DNA of 42,976 bases from NCBI RefSeq assembly GCF_015667935.1, contig NZ_JADPET010000001.1, positions 1 through 42,976 of the forward strand, in the 5' to 3' direction. The stretch is from Clostridium sp. 1001270J_160509_D11 (GTDB lineage Bacteria > Bacillota > Clostridia > Peptostreptococcales > Peptostreptococcaceae). Of this stretch, positions 17,209-24,410 are shown one piece after another. Every line of letters begins with the position of its first letter. Within the stretch, counting starts at the first letter, position 1. The notes under the pieces were generated by a model, which was not told the origin of the DNA, did no database searches, and saw nothing but the letters and a program-made list of their open reading frames with translations. The translations under genes were made by a program, and so were the position numbers.

Positions 17209-17994
17209 TTATCCAACAAATATCTCCGGCATACGAACAACATCAGCAAAATTAGTTTCAAGCATGTTTTTCATATTATTAAATCCAGGGTGAGTGAATT
17301 TTTTAGAATTAAACGGACATCTTTTTACACAACTACAACATCTTATACATTTAGTTGGATCTATTTTTTTACAATCTTCAAGATTTATAGCAGATGTAGG
17401 GCAGTGTTTTGCACATATTTTGCAGTTTACACAAGTGTCGTCTGTTTCTGGAGCCATTGGAACTTGTGGGAGATTTTTTTCGACATAAGGGAAGTTGCCC
17501 GGAACTTCTAGTTTTAATTCGTTTACGTCATTTAAATTTTCTAGTCTGTCTTTTATTTTCACACCGAAGTCATAAGCTATTTTTAAATCGTCTGAATTTG
17601 GTCTATTAGTCGCCAGCTTTGATGTAGATGAGTGTTCGGCTACGAATACTGCACCAGCAAGTCCAACAAATCCTTTTGATTCAAATAAATCCTTTGTCTC
17701 TAAAAGTGAATCTTCATAATCTCTGTTTCCATATGTAACAGCAAATACAGCCATAGCCTTGTTACATGAAATTTTATCAAGATAGCTTCTTAGTAATTTT
17801 GGAAATCTACCAGCATAAGTAGGCACACCGATTATAACTAAATCATTTTCATCAAAAAATAATTCCTGAGTCCTATTTTGAGCTAAAGTAATATCAAATT
17901 CTTTATACTCACTTCCGATACCATTTGCGATTTCTTTTACAACTTTTTTAGTCCCATCAGTAGGGCTGAAGTAAAGTAAATTTAGGTTTTTCAT
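17209..17994 (-). CDS. EFR1-type flavodoxin-ferredoxin fusion protein
   Basis: A 261-aa electron carrier. The N-terminal flavodoxin domain has LLYFSPTDGTKKVVKEIANG (FMN-phosphate loop), VIIGVPTYAGRFP and VFAVTYGNRDYEDSL. Two C-terminal 4Fe-4S motifs follow: CVNCKICAKHCP (about 193-204) and CIRCCSCVKRCP (about 220-231). It likely moves electrons between ferredoxin-dependent enzymes in the cytoplasm. RBS AAAAGGAGAT precedes ATG 17994 on the minus strand, and a good promoter and a palindromic site lie upstream. Its proximity to two nitroreductases suggests a shared redox-stress role (inference). Confidence 0.92.
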   Translation of the reverse strand: MKNLNLLYFSPTDGTKKVVKEIANGIGSEYKEFDITLAQNRTQELFFDENDLVIIGVPTYAGRFPKLLRSYLDKISCNKAMAVFAVTYGNRDYEDSLLETKDLFESKGFVGLAGAVFVAEHSSTSKLATNRPNSDDLKIAYDFGVKIKDRLENLNDVNELKLEVPGNFPYVEKNLPQVPMAPETDDTCVNCKICAKHCPTSAINLEDCKKIDPTKCIRCCSCVKRCPFNSKKFTHPGFNNMKNMLETNFADVVRMPEIFVG

Positions 17995-18025
17995 AATACA
18001 ATCTCCTTTTAAAATTTATATAAAA

Positions 18026-18054
18026 ATTATATAAAACAGGTTAATGGTATGCAA
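18026..18054 (-). promoter_or_regulatory. sigmaA-type promoter for the flavodoxin-ferredoxin gene
   Basis: Reading the minus strand, TTGCAT (18054-18049), a 17-base spacer and TATAAT (18031-18026) form a near-consensus promoter about 30 bases before the start codon. Confidence 0.75.
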
Positions 18055-18073
18055 TAACGCACTTTGTAGTTAT

Positions 18074-18095
18074 TTACTTACTTGGAGGTAAGCAA
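18074..18095. promoter_or_regulatory. inverted repeat upstream of that promoter
   Basis: TTACTTAC (18074-18081) and GTAAGCAA (18088-18095) form a 7-of-8 inverted repeat with a 6-base spacer, centred about 65 bases upstream of the expected transcription start. Winged-helix HxlR-type regulators use sites of this general shape; the regulator is not in the window. The rest of the 312-base gap 17995-18306 shows no gene. Confidence 0.45.
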
Positions 18096-18227
18096 TAAAG
18101 AGAAATTTGAAAATGTAGTAGAGAGCTTTAACAAATAAAAGTGTAAACATATAAAGGTGTAATGTAGAGTTTTAACAAATATCAGATAAGAATTTGAAGA
18201 GAACTTTAATCAAAAGGGAATTTTTTT

Positions 18228-18261
18228 GGGAGCGATAGAAATTCACATTCTACCAACTCCC
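18228..18261. other. strong two-part hairpin in intergenic region
   Basis: GGGAG (18228-18232) pairs with CTCCC (18257-18261), with an inner TAGAA/TTCTA stem. It lies downstream of the YtaF-like gene (minus strand). A T-run lies on the 5' side for the plus strand and only a weak T-rich tail follows, so terminator function is uncertain. Confidence 0.4.
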
Positions 18262-18306
18262 GTTTATATTAATGAGAAAACAAATTTATATATCAATCTC
18301 AAATAT

Positions 18307-18945
18307 TTATTTCAATTTTAAAAAAGCTAATAAAATTAATGTCACACCACTCAACCAAGACAGATTAAGCTCTGTTTTTTCTGCTATTTTGTTTCCTATA
18401 AAGCAACCACCGAGGATTGCAACTATATTTACAATAAGTGAGAATAAAATTATTTGAAAAAAGTTAGCCGAAACTAAACCTGCTCCAAAACCAGCCGCCA
18501 ATCCATCTAAAGATAGTGCTAATGCTAGAGAAAATGATTCCTTTGGTGATAATATAAGCGAATGGTCGACATCTGCTGCTGTATTATCTATATATACTTT
18601 TAAGAAAAACCTAAAGTCGGAAACCTTAAATTCATAATTGCGAGTTAGTGAGCCGCGAGTGCCCAACAATGCTTTTAACGTACTGTCAAATAATTTAGCC
18701 AAGCCTAACATTAATAGCATAGTAAAGCAAATACTTGTTGTAAAAATAGATGGAATGAATCTGCTTACAATACTTCCGAAAAACAAGGCTATCCCCAAAA
18801 TAGTAGTAGATACAACATTAATAATCAAAGCTGATTTAAAGGGTATTTTTATTTTGCTGGTGGCATAGGCGAAACTGGCAACAAAAGCATCTATTGATAA
18901 AGCGCCTACAAGCAAAACTGCATTTACTGAAGATAAAAGATTCAT
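18307..18945 (-). CDS. YtaF/MntP-like membrane protein
   Basis: A 212-aa protein with about six transmembrane helices in two halves: LLVGALSIDAFVASFAYATSKIKIP and the mirrored SFSLALALSLDGLAAGFGAGLV, each with the Asp (SIDAF, SLDGL) conserved in MntP-type Mn2+ exporters and in the sporulation protein YtaF. The longer inter-half segment favours YtaF-like. I chose ATG 18945 (MNLLSS) after a G-run (18963-18958 on the minus strand) with a rather long 12-base gap; an upstream GTG at 18996 has no ribosome site. Role: probable metal or cation efflux or sporulation membrane protein; inferred from family. Confidence 0.8.
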   Translation of the reverse strand: MNLLSSVNAVLLVGALSIDAFVASFAYATSKIKIPFKSALIINVVSTTILGIALFFGSIVSRFIPSIFTTSICFTMLLMLGLAKLFDSTLKALLGTRGSLTRNYEFKVSDFRFFLKVYIDNTAADVDHSLILSPKESFSLALALSLDGLAAGFGAGLVSANFFQIILFSLIVNIVAILGGCFIGNKIAEKTELNLSWLSGVTLILLAFLKLK

Positions 18946-19131
18946 GGCGTCTGTATACCCCCCTTGTGATAAGCATTGAAACCTATTAATTTTCACATAG
19001 TTTAACTATATATTAACAATATATGAGAAGTGCAATTTTTGGTGACCTTTTAAAAAGGTGAGATTTTATTATTTATAAAGATAATGAGCATACTAATATT
19101 GAAAAATCATAAAACTAGATTTGGAGGAAGT

Positions 19132-20007
19132 ATGTTTAGATTATTTTTTATATTAATAACTTTATTTGCACTTGAAGTAGTAACTTATAAAAGAGTAAAT
19201 ATGGGTAAGTTTAAAAACGTCAAGAAACTAATTTATGAGATAAATAATCAATATAGATATTTGCTTAAAGGTAGATCGAGATATTTAAATTTCTATCAAT
19301 GGTTTATACTTTTTATATCACAAATATTCGTAGTTTATGCTCTTATGAGATATATAGTTAAGAAGATTTTTAAATATGTAGAAGAAAATTATATTTTGTT
19401 TGGAAAGACATTGACGATAATATTTTTAATTATATTTTTGTATTTTGCAATAGGATGCGTATTATTATGTGTTTCAAGAATATACAAATTCTTATATAAA
19501 ATTGAAGATAAAATCACAAAAGCTGATTTATTGATAAGTTATTTCATAATAAGCATGTATATGACGATTTTAATAATATTTCCCGGGGAATTTGCGAAAA
19601 ATTACAAAATCGGACTTGTTGGAGTGACGCTCAGCTATTATCTAAATTTAAAAGTACTTTTGAGACTTATAAGAAGTCCCGAAATTGCTGATTTTAAGGC
19701 GCAAACTAAAAAAGCATTTGAAATAGACAGTATAGGCGTTATGGCTGTAATAGTTTTGTGCATGGTAGTAATAAGTTTGGCACTAGCAGTATGTTTTATT
19801 AGCTGTAGCAATGAAGGGGTGTATACTAATAATCCTACATTTTTTGATTTGTTTTACTATACGATTATCACCTTTGCCACAGTTGGATATGGAGATATAA
19901 GTCCAGTTTCGCCTGTCGCAAAATTTATGAGTATCATAATTTCTATGACGAGTATACTATGTCTTACAGTTTTTATATCTTCCGTATTATCTTATAAAAA
20001 TGAATAA
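19132..20007 (+). CDS. two-pore-helix-type potassium channel protein
   Basis: A 291-aa membrane protein. The C-terminal pore domain (Ion_trans_2) has a transmembrane helix (VMAVIVLCMVVISLALAVCF), a pore helix, the selectivity filter TFATVGYGDISP and the last helix (MSIIISMTSILCLTVFISSVL). About four further hydrophobic segments lie before it, with basic stretches; no RCK domain or voltage-sensor Arg ladder is evident. It likely conducts K+ passively. I chose ATG 19132 because GGAGG (19123-19127) precedes it rather than the in-frame ATG 19084. Divergent from the YtaF-like gene. Confidence 0.88.
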   Translation: MFRLFFILITLFALEVVTYKRVNMGKFKNVKKLIYEINNQYRYLLKGRSRYLNFYQWFILFISQIFVVYALMRYIVKKIFKYVEENYILFGKTLTIIFLIIFLYFAIGCVLLCVSRIYKFLYKIEDKITKADLLISYFIISMYMTILIIFPGEFAKNYKIGLVGVTLSYYLNLKVLLRLIRSPEIADFKAQTKKAFEIDSIGVMAVIVLCMVVISLALAVCFISCSNEGVYTNNPTFFDLFYYTIITFATVGYGDISPVSPVAKFMSIIISMTSILCLTVFISSVLSYKNE

Positions 20008-20108
20008 TAATTTAAAATGATTTAAATCATGAAATAATATTTTAATATTAAATTATGAAATAGTATTTTAAAAACATATAAGAATGTTTTAAATGATTAA
20101 AAAATGCT

Positions 20109-20139
20109 TTGACTTAGAGTTAACTTTAAGTACTACAAT
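20109..20139 (+). promoter_or_regulatory. MerR-type promoter with 19-bp spacer
   Basis: TTGACT (20109-20114), a 19-base spacer and TACAAT (20134-20139). The spacer contains the palindrome ACTTAGAGTT/AACTTTAAGT (20112-20131, 9 of 10 matching). A 19-bp spacer filled by such a palindrome is the hallmark of MerR-family promoters (AdhR/NmlR-like). The regulator gene is not in the window. Confidence 0.75.
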
Positions 20140-20181
20140 TATAATTAAGTTGAGAGAAAGAATTTACAGGAGGATTTTCAA

Positions 20182-20352
20182 ATGAATAGACCGTATATAT
20201 TTTGTCATATGCTTACGTCTTTAGAAAAACATTGGCATGGAGCAGCAAAAGATAGCTGGTTCCAACACTTAGCAATAGAAGTACCAGGAGTTGACACAAA
20301 AACAGAGTGGTGCGAAGAAGTAAGTGATGAAGAATATAATAAATTAAAGTAA
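20182..20352 (+). pseudogene. chimeric 56-codon ORF: DHFR/RibD-like start fused to cupin-like end
   Basis: AGGAGG (20168-20173) and ATG 20182 begin MNRPYIFCHMLTSL, the usual N-terminus of DHFR/RibD-domain reductases. From residue 15 the peptide switches to EKHWHGAAKDSWFQHLAIEV then PGVDTKTEWCEEVSDEEYNK, the C-terminal segment of clostridial cupin proteins including the metal-site His motif. Neither half can fold as its parent domain. The simplest reading is an in-frame deletion that joined the start of one gene to the end of another, leaving promoter, ribosome site and terminator intact. Parent families are from memory. Confidence 0.7.
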
Positions 20353-20404
20353 TAAGCTAAAGCGAAGAAGAATTGAAATATATAAAATTAAAAAATAGAG
20401 TTGT

Positions 20405-20443
20405 AAAAAGTAGCTAGAATATTAAATCTAGCTACTTTTTTTT
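20405..20443 (+). terminator. terminator after the chimeric ORF
   Basis: AAAAAGTAGCTAGA and TCTAGCTACTTTTT form a perfect 14-bp stem with an 8-base loop and T-run. The following 20444-20668 holds no gene I can support; a GC-richer patch TCGTTGGCGCCATGAACGA sits near 20463-20481. Confidence 0.92.
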
Positions 20444-20668
20444 ATATAAGCAACAAACAAAGTCGTTGGCGCCATGAACGAAGTGAATTTTTTTGATTTA
20501 AACTAATAATCTAATAATTATATATCATACTATATTTACCAAAATGGTAAAGGGAAATGTTTTTTATAATTGAAAATATTATAAAAGTAAAAAATAACTT
20601 AAATAGTGTAGCATATTTAATGCGAAATAAGTTGAAAATAATAAAAATAAATCGAAAAAAGGAAAAAA

Positions 20669-20699
20669 TTGCACAAAAATATAAAAAATATGATATAAT
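20669..20699 (+). promoter_or_regulatory. promoter of the phosphonate-type transporter operon
   Basis: TTGCAC (20669-20674) and TATAAT (20694-20699) with a 19-base spacer, preceded by A-tracts, 34 bases before the start of the binding-protein gene. Confidence 0.5.
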
Positions 20700-20732
20700 T
20701 AATAAGACTTAATAATTAATAAAGGAGACGCA

Positions 20733-21752
20733 ATGATGAAAAAGAAAATTTTCGCATTACTTTCTGTAGTTGTATTAACTATGGCTCTTATGGTTGGATG
20801 TGGATCTAATAAATCAGATGATGATGAATTAGTAGTATACTTTGTTCCTTCAAGAGACCCTAAAGAAATACAATCTGCAACAGAACCTTTAGCTGATATG
20901 TTAAAAGAAGAATTAGCTAAAGAAGGATTTGAATTTAAAAATATAAGAATTGAAGTAGGTACAAGTTTCGAAGCTGTTGGTGAAGCTTTAGAATCAGGTA
21001 CTGCACACGTTGGATTTATACCAGGTGGAACATATGTATTATATGAAAATGGAGCAGATGTTGCTTTAACTGCTACTCGTTTTGGATTAAACCATGATTC
21101 AGATAATCCAGCAGATTGGAATACAGCTCCAACAGAAAATACAGACAAAAAAGTTACTTATTATCGTTCTTTAGTAATAGCTGGACCATCTGAAAAAGGT
21201 CAAGCTCTTGCAGATAAAATAAATAGCGGTAAAAAATTAACAGCTGAAGATGTTAAAGGCGTTACTTGGGGTGTATCAAGTAATACAACTTCTCCAGCAG
21301 GATATATATACCCAAGTTTATGGTTACAAGAAAACTTCGGTTTATCATTAACTGATTTACCAAATAAAGTGGCTTTAGATAACTATGCTACTGCATTAAC
21401 TCAATTAGCAAGTGGTCAAATAGATGTTATGGTAACGTATGCTGATGCACGTCTTGACTATGCTGATAAATGGACAAGCGAATTCGGAAGAAGCAAGTCT
21501 GTTTGGGAAGAAACTAACGTTATAGGTGTTACAGCTCCTATATACAATGATACTATATCAGTAACTAAAAACTCTTCTGTAATGACTCCAGAATTAGTTA
21601 AAGCATTACAAAATGCATTTATGAATATAGCTGAAACTCCAGAAGGACAAGATGTAATATCTATCTATACTCATAAAGGATATGAAATAGGAGATAGCAA
21701 AAATTACGAAGAAGAAAAGAAAGCTCAAGAGCTAATAAAATCTATACAATAG
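20733..21752 (+). CDS. phnD: PhnD-family substrate-binding lipoprotein
   Basis: A 339-aa extracytoplasmic binding protein of the PhnD (phosphate/phosphite/phosphonate) family. A signal peptide ends in the lipobox MVGC with the acylated Cys at residue 23. The mature part has the family features VVYFVPSRDPKEIQSATEPLADMLKEEL, the anion-binding stretch VGTSFEAVGEALESGTAHVGFIPGGTYVL, and SNTTSPAGYIYPSLWL. SD AAAGGAGA fits ATG 20733 (or 20736). It is the first gene of a binding protein-ATPase-permease-permease operon; no C-P lyase or phosphonatase gene is visible, so the ligand is open (phosphonate, phosphite or related). Confidence 0.9.
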   Translation: MMKKKIFALLSVVVLTMALMVGCGSNKSDDDELVVYFVPSRDPKEIQSATEPLADMLKEELAKEGFEFKNIRIEVGTSFEAVGEALESGTAHVGFIPGGTYVLYENGADVALTATRFGLNHDSDNPADWNTAPTENTDKKVTYYRSLVIAGPSEKGQALADKINSGKKLTAEDVKGVTWGVSSNTTSPAGYIYPSLWLQENFGLSLTDLPNKVALDNYATALTQLASGQIDVMVTYADARLDYADKWTSEFGRSKSVWEETNVIGVTAPIYNDTISVTKNSSVMTPELVKALQNAFMNIAETPEGQDVISIYTHKGYEIGDSKNYEEEKKAQELIKSIQ

Positions 21753-21758
21753 TAAAAT

Positions 21759-21795
21759 AAATAAGTTCATGATTAGTATCATGGACTTATTTTAT
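21759..21795 (+). terminator. intra-operon hairpin between binding protein and ATPase genes
   Basis: AATAAGTTCATGAT pairs with ATCATGGACTTATT around TAGT, followed by TTATAC. It probably causes partial termination so that the binding protein is made in excess over the membrane parts. Confidence 0.65.
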
Positions 21796-21889
21796 ACGAA
21801 TTAAAAAAATAATATCACGAAAGATACTATCAATTAAATGTATTGAAAACAAGAAAAACAGAGCATAAATAGAACGTGGAGGGATACAA

Positions 21890-22654
21890 TTGATAAAATT
21901 TGATAACGTAAATAAAGTATATCCAAATGGATTACATGCATTAAAAAATATAAATTTAGAAATACAACAAGGTGAATTTGTTGCGATAATAGGTTTATCT
22001 GGTGCAGGTAAATCAACTTTACTAAGAACAGTAAACAGAATGCATGATATAACTGATGGTGTGTTAACTGTAAACGGACAAGAAGTTAACAACTTAAAAG
22101 GAAAAGAGTTACGTAAATTCAGACGTGGAATAGGTATGGTATTCCAATCTTTCAACTTAGTAACTAGAACTTCAGTTATAAAAAACGTATTAACTTCAAG
22201 AGTTCCAGATATGCCATTATGGAAATCTATAATAGGATTATATTCAAAAGAAGATAAAGTTGTAGCATTAGAAGCTTTAGACAAAGTTGGTATATTAGAT
22301 AAAGCTTATGTAAGAGCTGACCAACTTTCAGGTGGACAACAACAAAGGGTTGCTCTAGCTAGAACATTAGCTCAAAATCCAGAAATAATACTTGCTGATG
22401 AGCCTGTTGCAGCATTAGACCCAATAACAGCAGTACAAGTTATGGATGACTTCAAAAAAATAAATCAAGAATTAAACATGTCAGTTCTTATAAACATACA
22501 TCACGTAGACTTAGCATTAAAATACGCTGATAGAGTTATAGGAATAAAAGCTGGTGAAATAGTATATGACGGACCATCAAGCGAAGTAACAAATGATGTA
22601 TTAACTCAAATATACGGGCGTGAATTAGCTCAGGATGAAATGATGGGGGCTTAA
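21890..22654 (+). CDS. phnC: phosphonate-type ABC transporter ATPase
   Basis: A 254-aa ATPase: Walker A GLSGAGKSTLLR, Q-loop VFQSFNLV, signature LSGGQQQRVALARTL, Walker B IILADEPVAALDP and H-loop INIHHVDLA. The RTSVIKNVLTSRVP segment is typical of PhnC. The start is a TTG at 21890: GGAGGG (21878-21883) lies 6 bases upstream and no ATG fits. The stop is one base from the next ATG, so translation is coupled with the permease. Confidence 0.93.
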   Translation: MIKFDNVNKVYPNGLHALKNINLEIQQGEFVAIIGLSGAGKSTLLRTVNRMHDITDGVLTVNGQEVNNLKGKELRKFRRGIGMVFQSFNLVTRTSVIKNVLTSRVPDMPLWKSIIGLYSKEDKVVALEALDKVGILDKAYVRADQLSGGQQQRVALARTLAQNPEIILADEPVAALDPITAVQVMDDFKKINQELNMSVLINIHHVDLALKYADRVIGIKAGEIVYDGPSSEVTNDVLTQIYGRELAQDEMMGA

Positions 22655-22655
22655 G

Positions 22656-23480
22656 ATGTTAAAAGCTATAAAAAATATATTTAAACCGGAAAAAATAGTA
22701 TTAAGTGATGGCCAAGAAATTCAACCACCTAAATCTATCGTTCCTTATGTAATAATAGGTTTAGTTATATCAGTATTACTTGCAAGTAATGTGACTGGTT
22801 TCAGTCTTTCAACAATAATGAAAAGAGGAAGCGAATTCTTTATTATATTAAAAGGTATGATACCACCAGATTTTAGTTATGCAAAATCTGTATTACCTCC
22901 TTTATTAGACACAATAAAAATGTCGGTACTTGGATCTATGATAGGATGTTTTATAGCTATACCATTTGCTATAATATCATCAGTTAATATAAACAAGTCA
23001 AAAATAGTTTTAAATTTAGTTAGATTTCTTTTAAGTATAACTAGAACATTACCAACTTTAATAATAGCATTAGTTGCAACTTATATATTTGGATTAGGAA
23101 CATTTGCTGGTACAGTAGCAATAACTATATTCTCATTCGGATTAGTTGTAAAAATGTTATACGAAAAAATAGAAACTGTAGATATGGGACCATTTGAAGC
23201 TATGGAAGCATTAGGTTCTACAAAACTTAAAGCATTCATAGGAACTATAATGCCTCAAATATTACCATCATATCTTTCAATATGTTTATATACATTCGAA
23301 ATCAACGTAAGATACGCAGCAATACTTGGATACGTAGGTGCTGGAGGTATCGGTCTTATATTAAATGAGAAAATAGGTTGGAGAGAGTATGACAAGTTAG
23401 GTATGATACTTGTTATGCTATTTATAACAGTAGTAATAATAGAAAATGTAAGTAAATATATAAGAGAAAGGTTAGGGTAA
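22656..23480 (+). CDS. phnE: phosphonate-type ABC permease 1
   Basis: A 274-aa permease of the PhnE family. After a cytoplasmic N-terminus with PPKSIVP and a first helix, the core shows LLDTIKMSVLGSMIGCFIAIPFAIISS and the EAA-type coupling loop EAMEALGSTKLKAFIGTIMPQILPSYLS, then YAAILGYVGAGGIGLILNEKIGWREYDKLG. Six or so transmembrane helices. It pairs with the homologous permease encoded immediately after it (one-base gap). Confidence 0.92.
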   Translation: MLKAIKNIFKPEKIVLSDGQEIQPPKSIVPYVIIGLVISVLLASNVTGFSLSTIMKRGSEFFIILKGMIPPDFSYAKSVLPPLLDTIKMSVLGSMIGCFIAIPFAIISSVNINKSKIVLNLVRFLLSITRTLPTLIIALVATYIFGLGTFAGTVAITIFSFGLVVKMLYEKIETVDMGPFEAMEALGSTKLKAFIGTIMPQILPSYLSICLYTFEINVRYAAILGYVGAGGIGLILNEKIGWREYDKLGMILVMLFITVVIIENVSKYIRERLG

Positions 23481-23481
23481 T

Positions 23482-24291
23482 ATGCAGTTAACAGTTAATA
23501 AACAATTAAAACAAGAACCAAATTTATGGATAAATAAAGCCCTAACAGTACTATTTATAATAGGTATAATGGTATGGGCAGGACATTCAATTGAGTTTAA
23601 TGGTGTAAAAGAAAATGGTGTAGAAATAGCTAAAAATGTAGTTGATGGTATATTCCATCCAAAAACTAGTATGTTATTCACACTAGATAAAGGTGGAGTT
23701 CCAGCTTTATTATTAGAAACTATATGTATAGCATTATTAGGTACATTAATAGGTTCAATAATAGCTGTTCCTCTATCATTCTTAGCATCAAGTAACATAG
23801 TTCCAAAGTGGGTTAGTGTTATTACATCATTCTTTATAGCAGCTATAAGAACATTCCCAGCTTTCGTTTATGGGTTAATGTTTATAAGAGTTACAGGTCC
23901 TGGAGCTTTTGCAGGGGTTTTAACTTTATCAGTAACATCAATAGGTATGGTATCTAAATTATTCATAGAAACTATAGAAGATTTAGATAAAAAAATATTA
24001 GAATCTTTAGATGCTGCTGGATGTAATGCATTCCAAAAAATAAGATATGGTATATTACCACAATTATTTACAAACTTTGTATCAACAGTAATATATAGAT
24101 TTGAAATAAATATAAAGGACGCATCTACTCTAGGATTAGTTGGAGCAGGTGGTATAGGAGCTCCTTTAATATTTGCTATGAACTCATTAAGTTGGGACGA
24201 AGTTGGTGCTATACTATGTGGATTAATTGTATTAGTTCTAATAGTAGAGTATATATCAACTAAAGTAAGAAATAAATTAGCAAGAGGCTAA
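23482..24291 (+). CDS. phnE: phosphonate-type ABC permease 2
   Basis: A 269-aa paralogue of the preceding permease: LLLETICIALLGTLIGSIIAVPLSFLASSN, coupling loop ESLDAAGCNAFQKIRYGILPQLFTNFVS, and IKDASTLGLVGAGGIGAPLIFAMNSLSWDEVGA. Two PhnE subunits would form a heterodimeric channel. It is the last gene of the operon, followed by a terminator, and converges on the metallophosphatase gene. Confidence 0.92.
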   Translation: MQLTVNKQLKQEPNLWINKALTVLFIIGIMVWAGHSIEFNGVKENGVEIAKNVVDGIFHPKTSMLFTLDKGGVPALLLETICIALLGTLIGSIIAVPLSFLASSNIVPKWVSVITSFFIAAIRTFPAFVYGLMFIRVTGPGAFAGVLTLSVTSIGMVSKLFIETIEDLDKKILESLDAAGCNAFQKIRYGILPQLFTNFVSTVIYRFEINIKDASTLGLVGAGGIGAPLIFAMNSLSWDEVGAILCGLIVLVLIVEYISTKVRNKLARG

Positions 24292-24307
24292 GTTTTAGAA
24301 TTTAAAT

Positions 24308-24336
24308 GCTGATTCCAAGTGGAATCAGCTTTATTT
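24308..24336 (+). terminator. terminator of the transporter operon
   Basis: GCTGATTCC (24308-24316) and GGAATCAGC (24321-24329) are perfect arms around AAGT, then TTTATTT. Confidence 0.85.
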
Positions 24337-24359
24337 AATTGCAAGGAAAATATCTATTA

Positions 24360-24407
24360 AAAAAGCCCCTAGAGAGGAACAATATGCGTTCTCTATAAGG
24401 GGCTTTA
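24360..24407 (-). terminator. terminator of the metallophosphatase gene
   Basis: AAAGCCCCT and AGGGGCTTT enclose an inner GAGAG-GAAC/GTTCTCT stem. Read on the minus strand the hairpin ends in a T-run, just after the stop codon. Confidence 0.85.
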
Positions 24408-24410
24408 AAA

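Noticed and set aside
20463-20481. GC-richer patch containing GGCGCC as an attachment site or gene remnant
   Set aside because: Too short; no flanking repeat or coding match was found.
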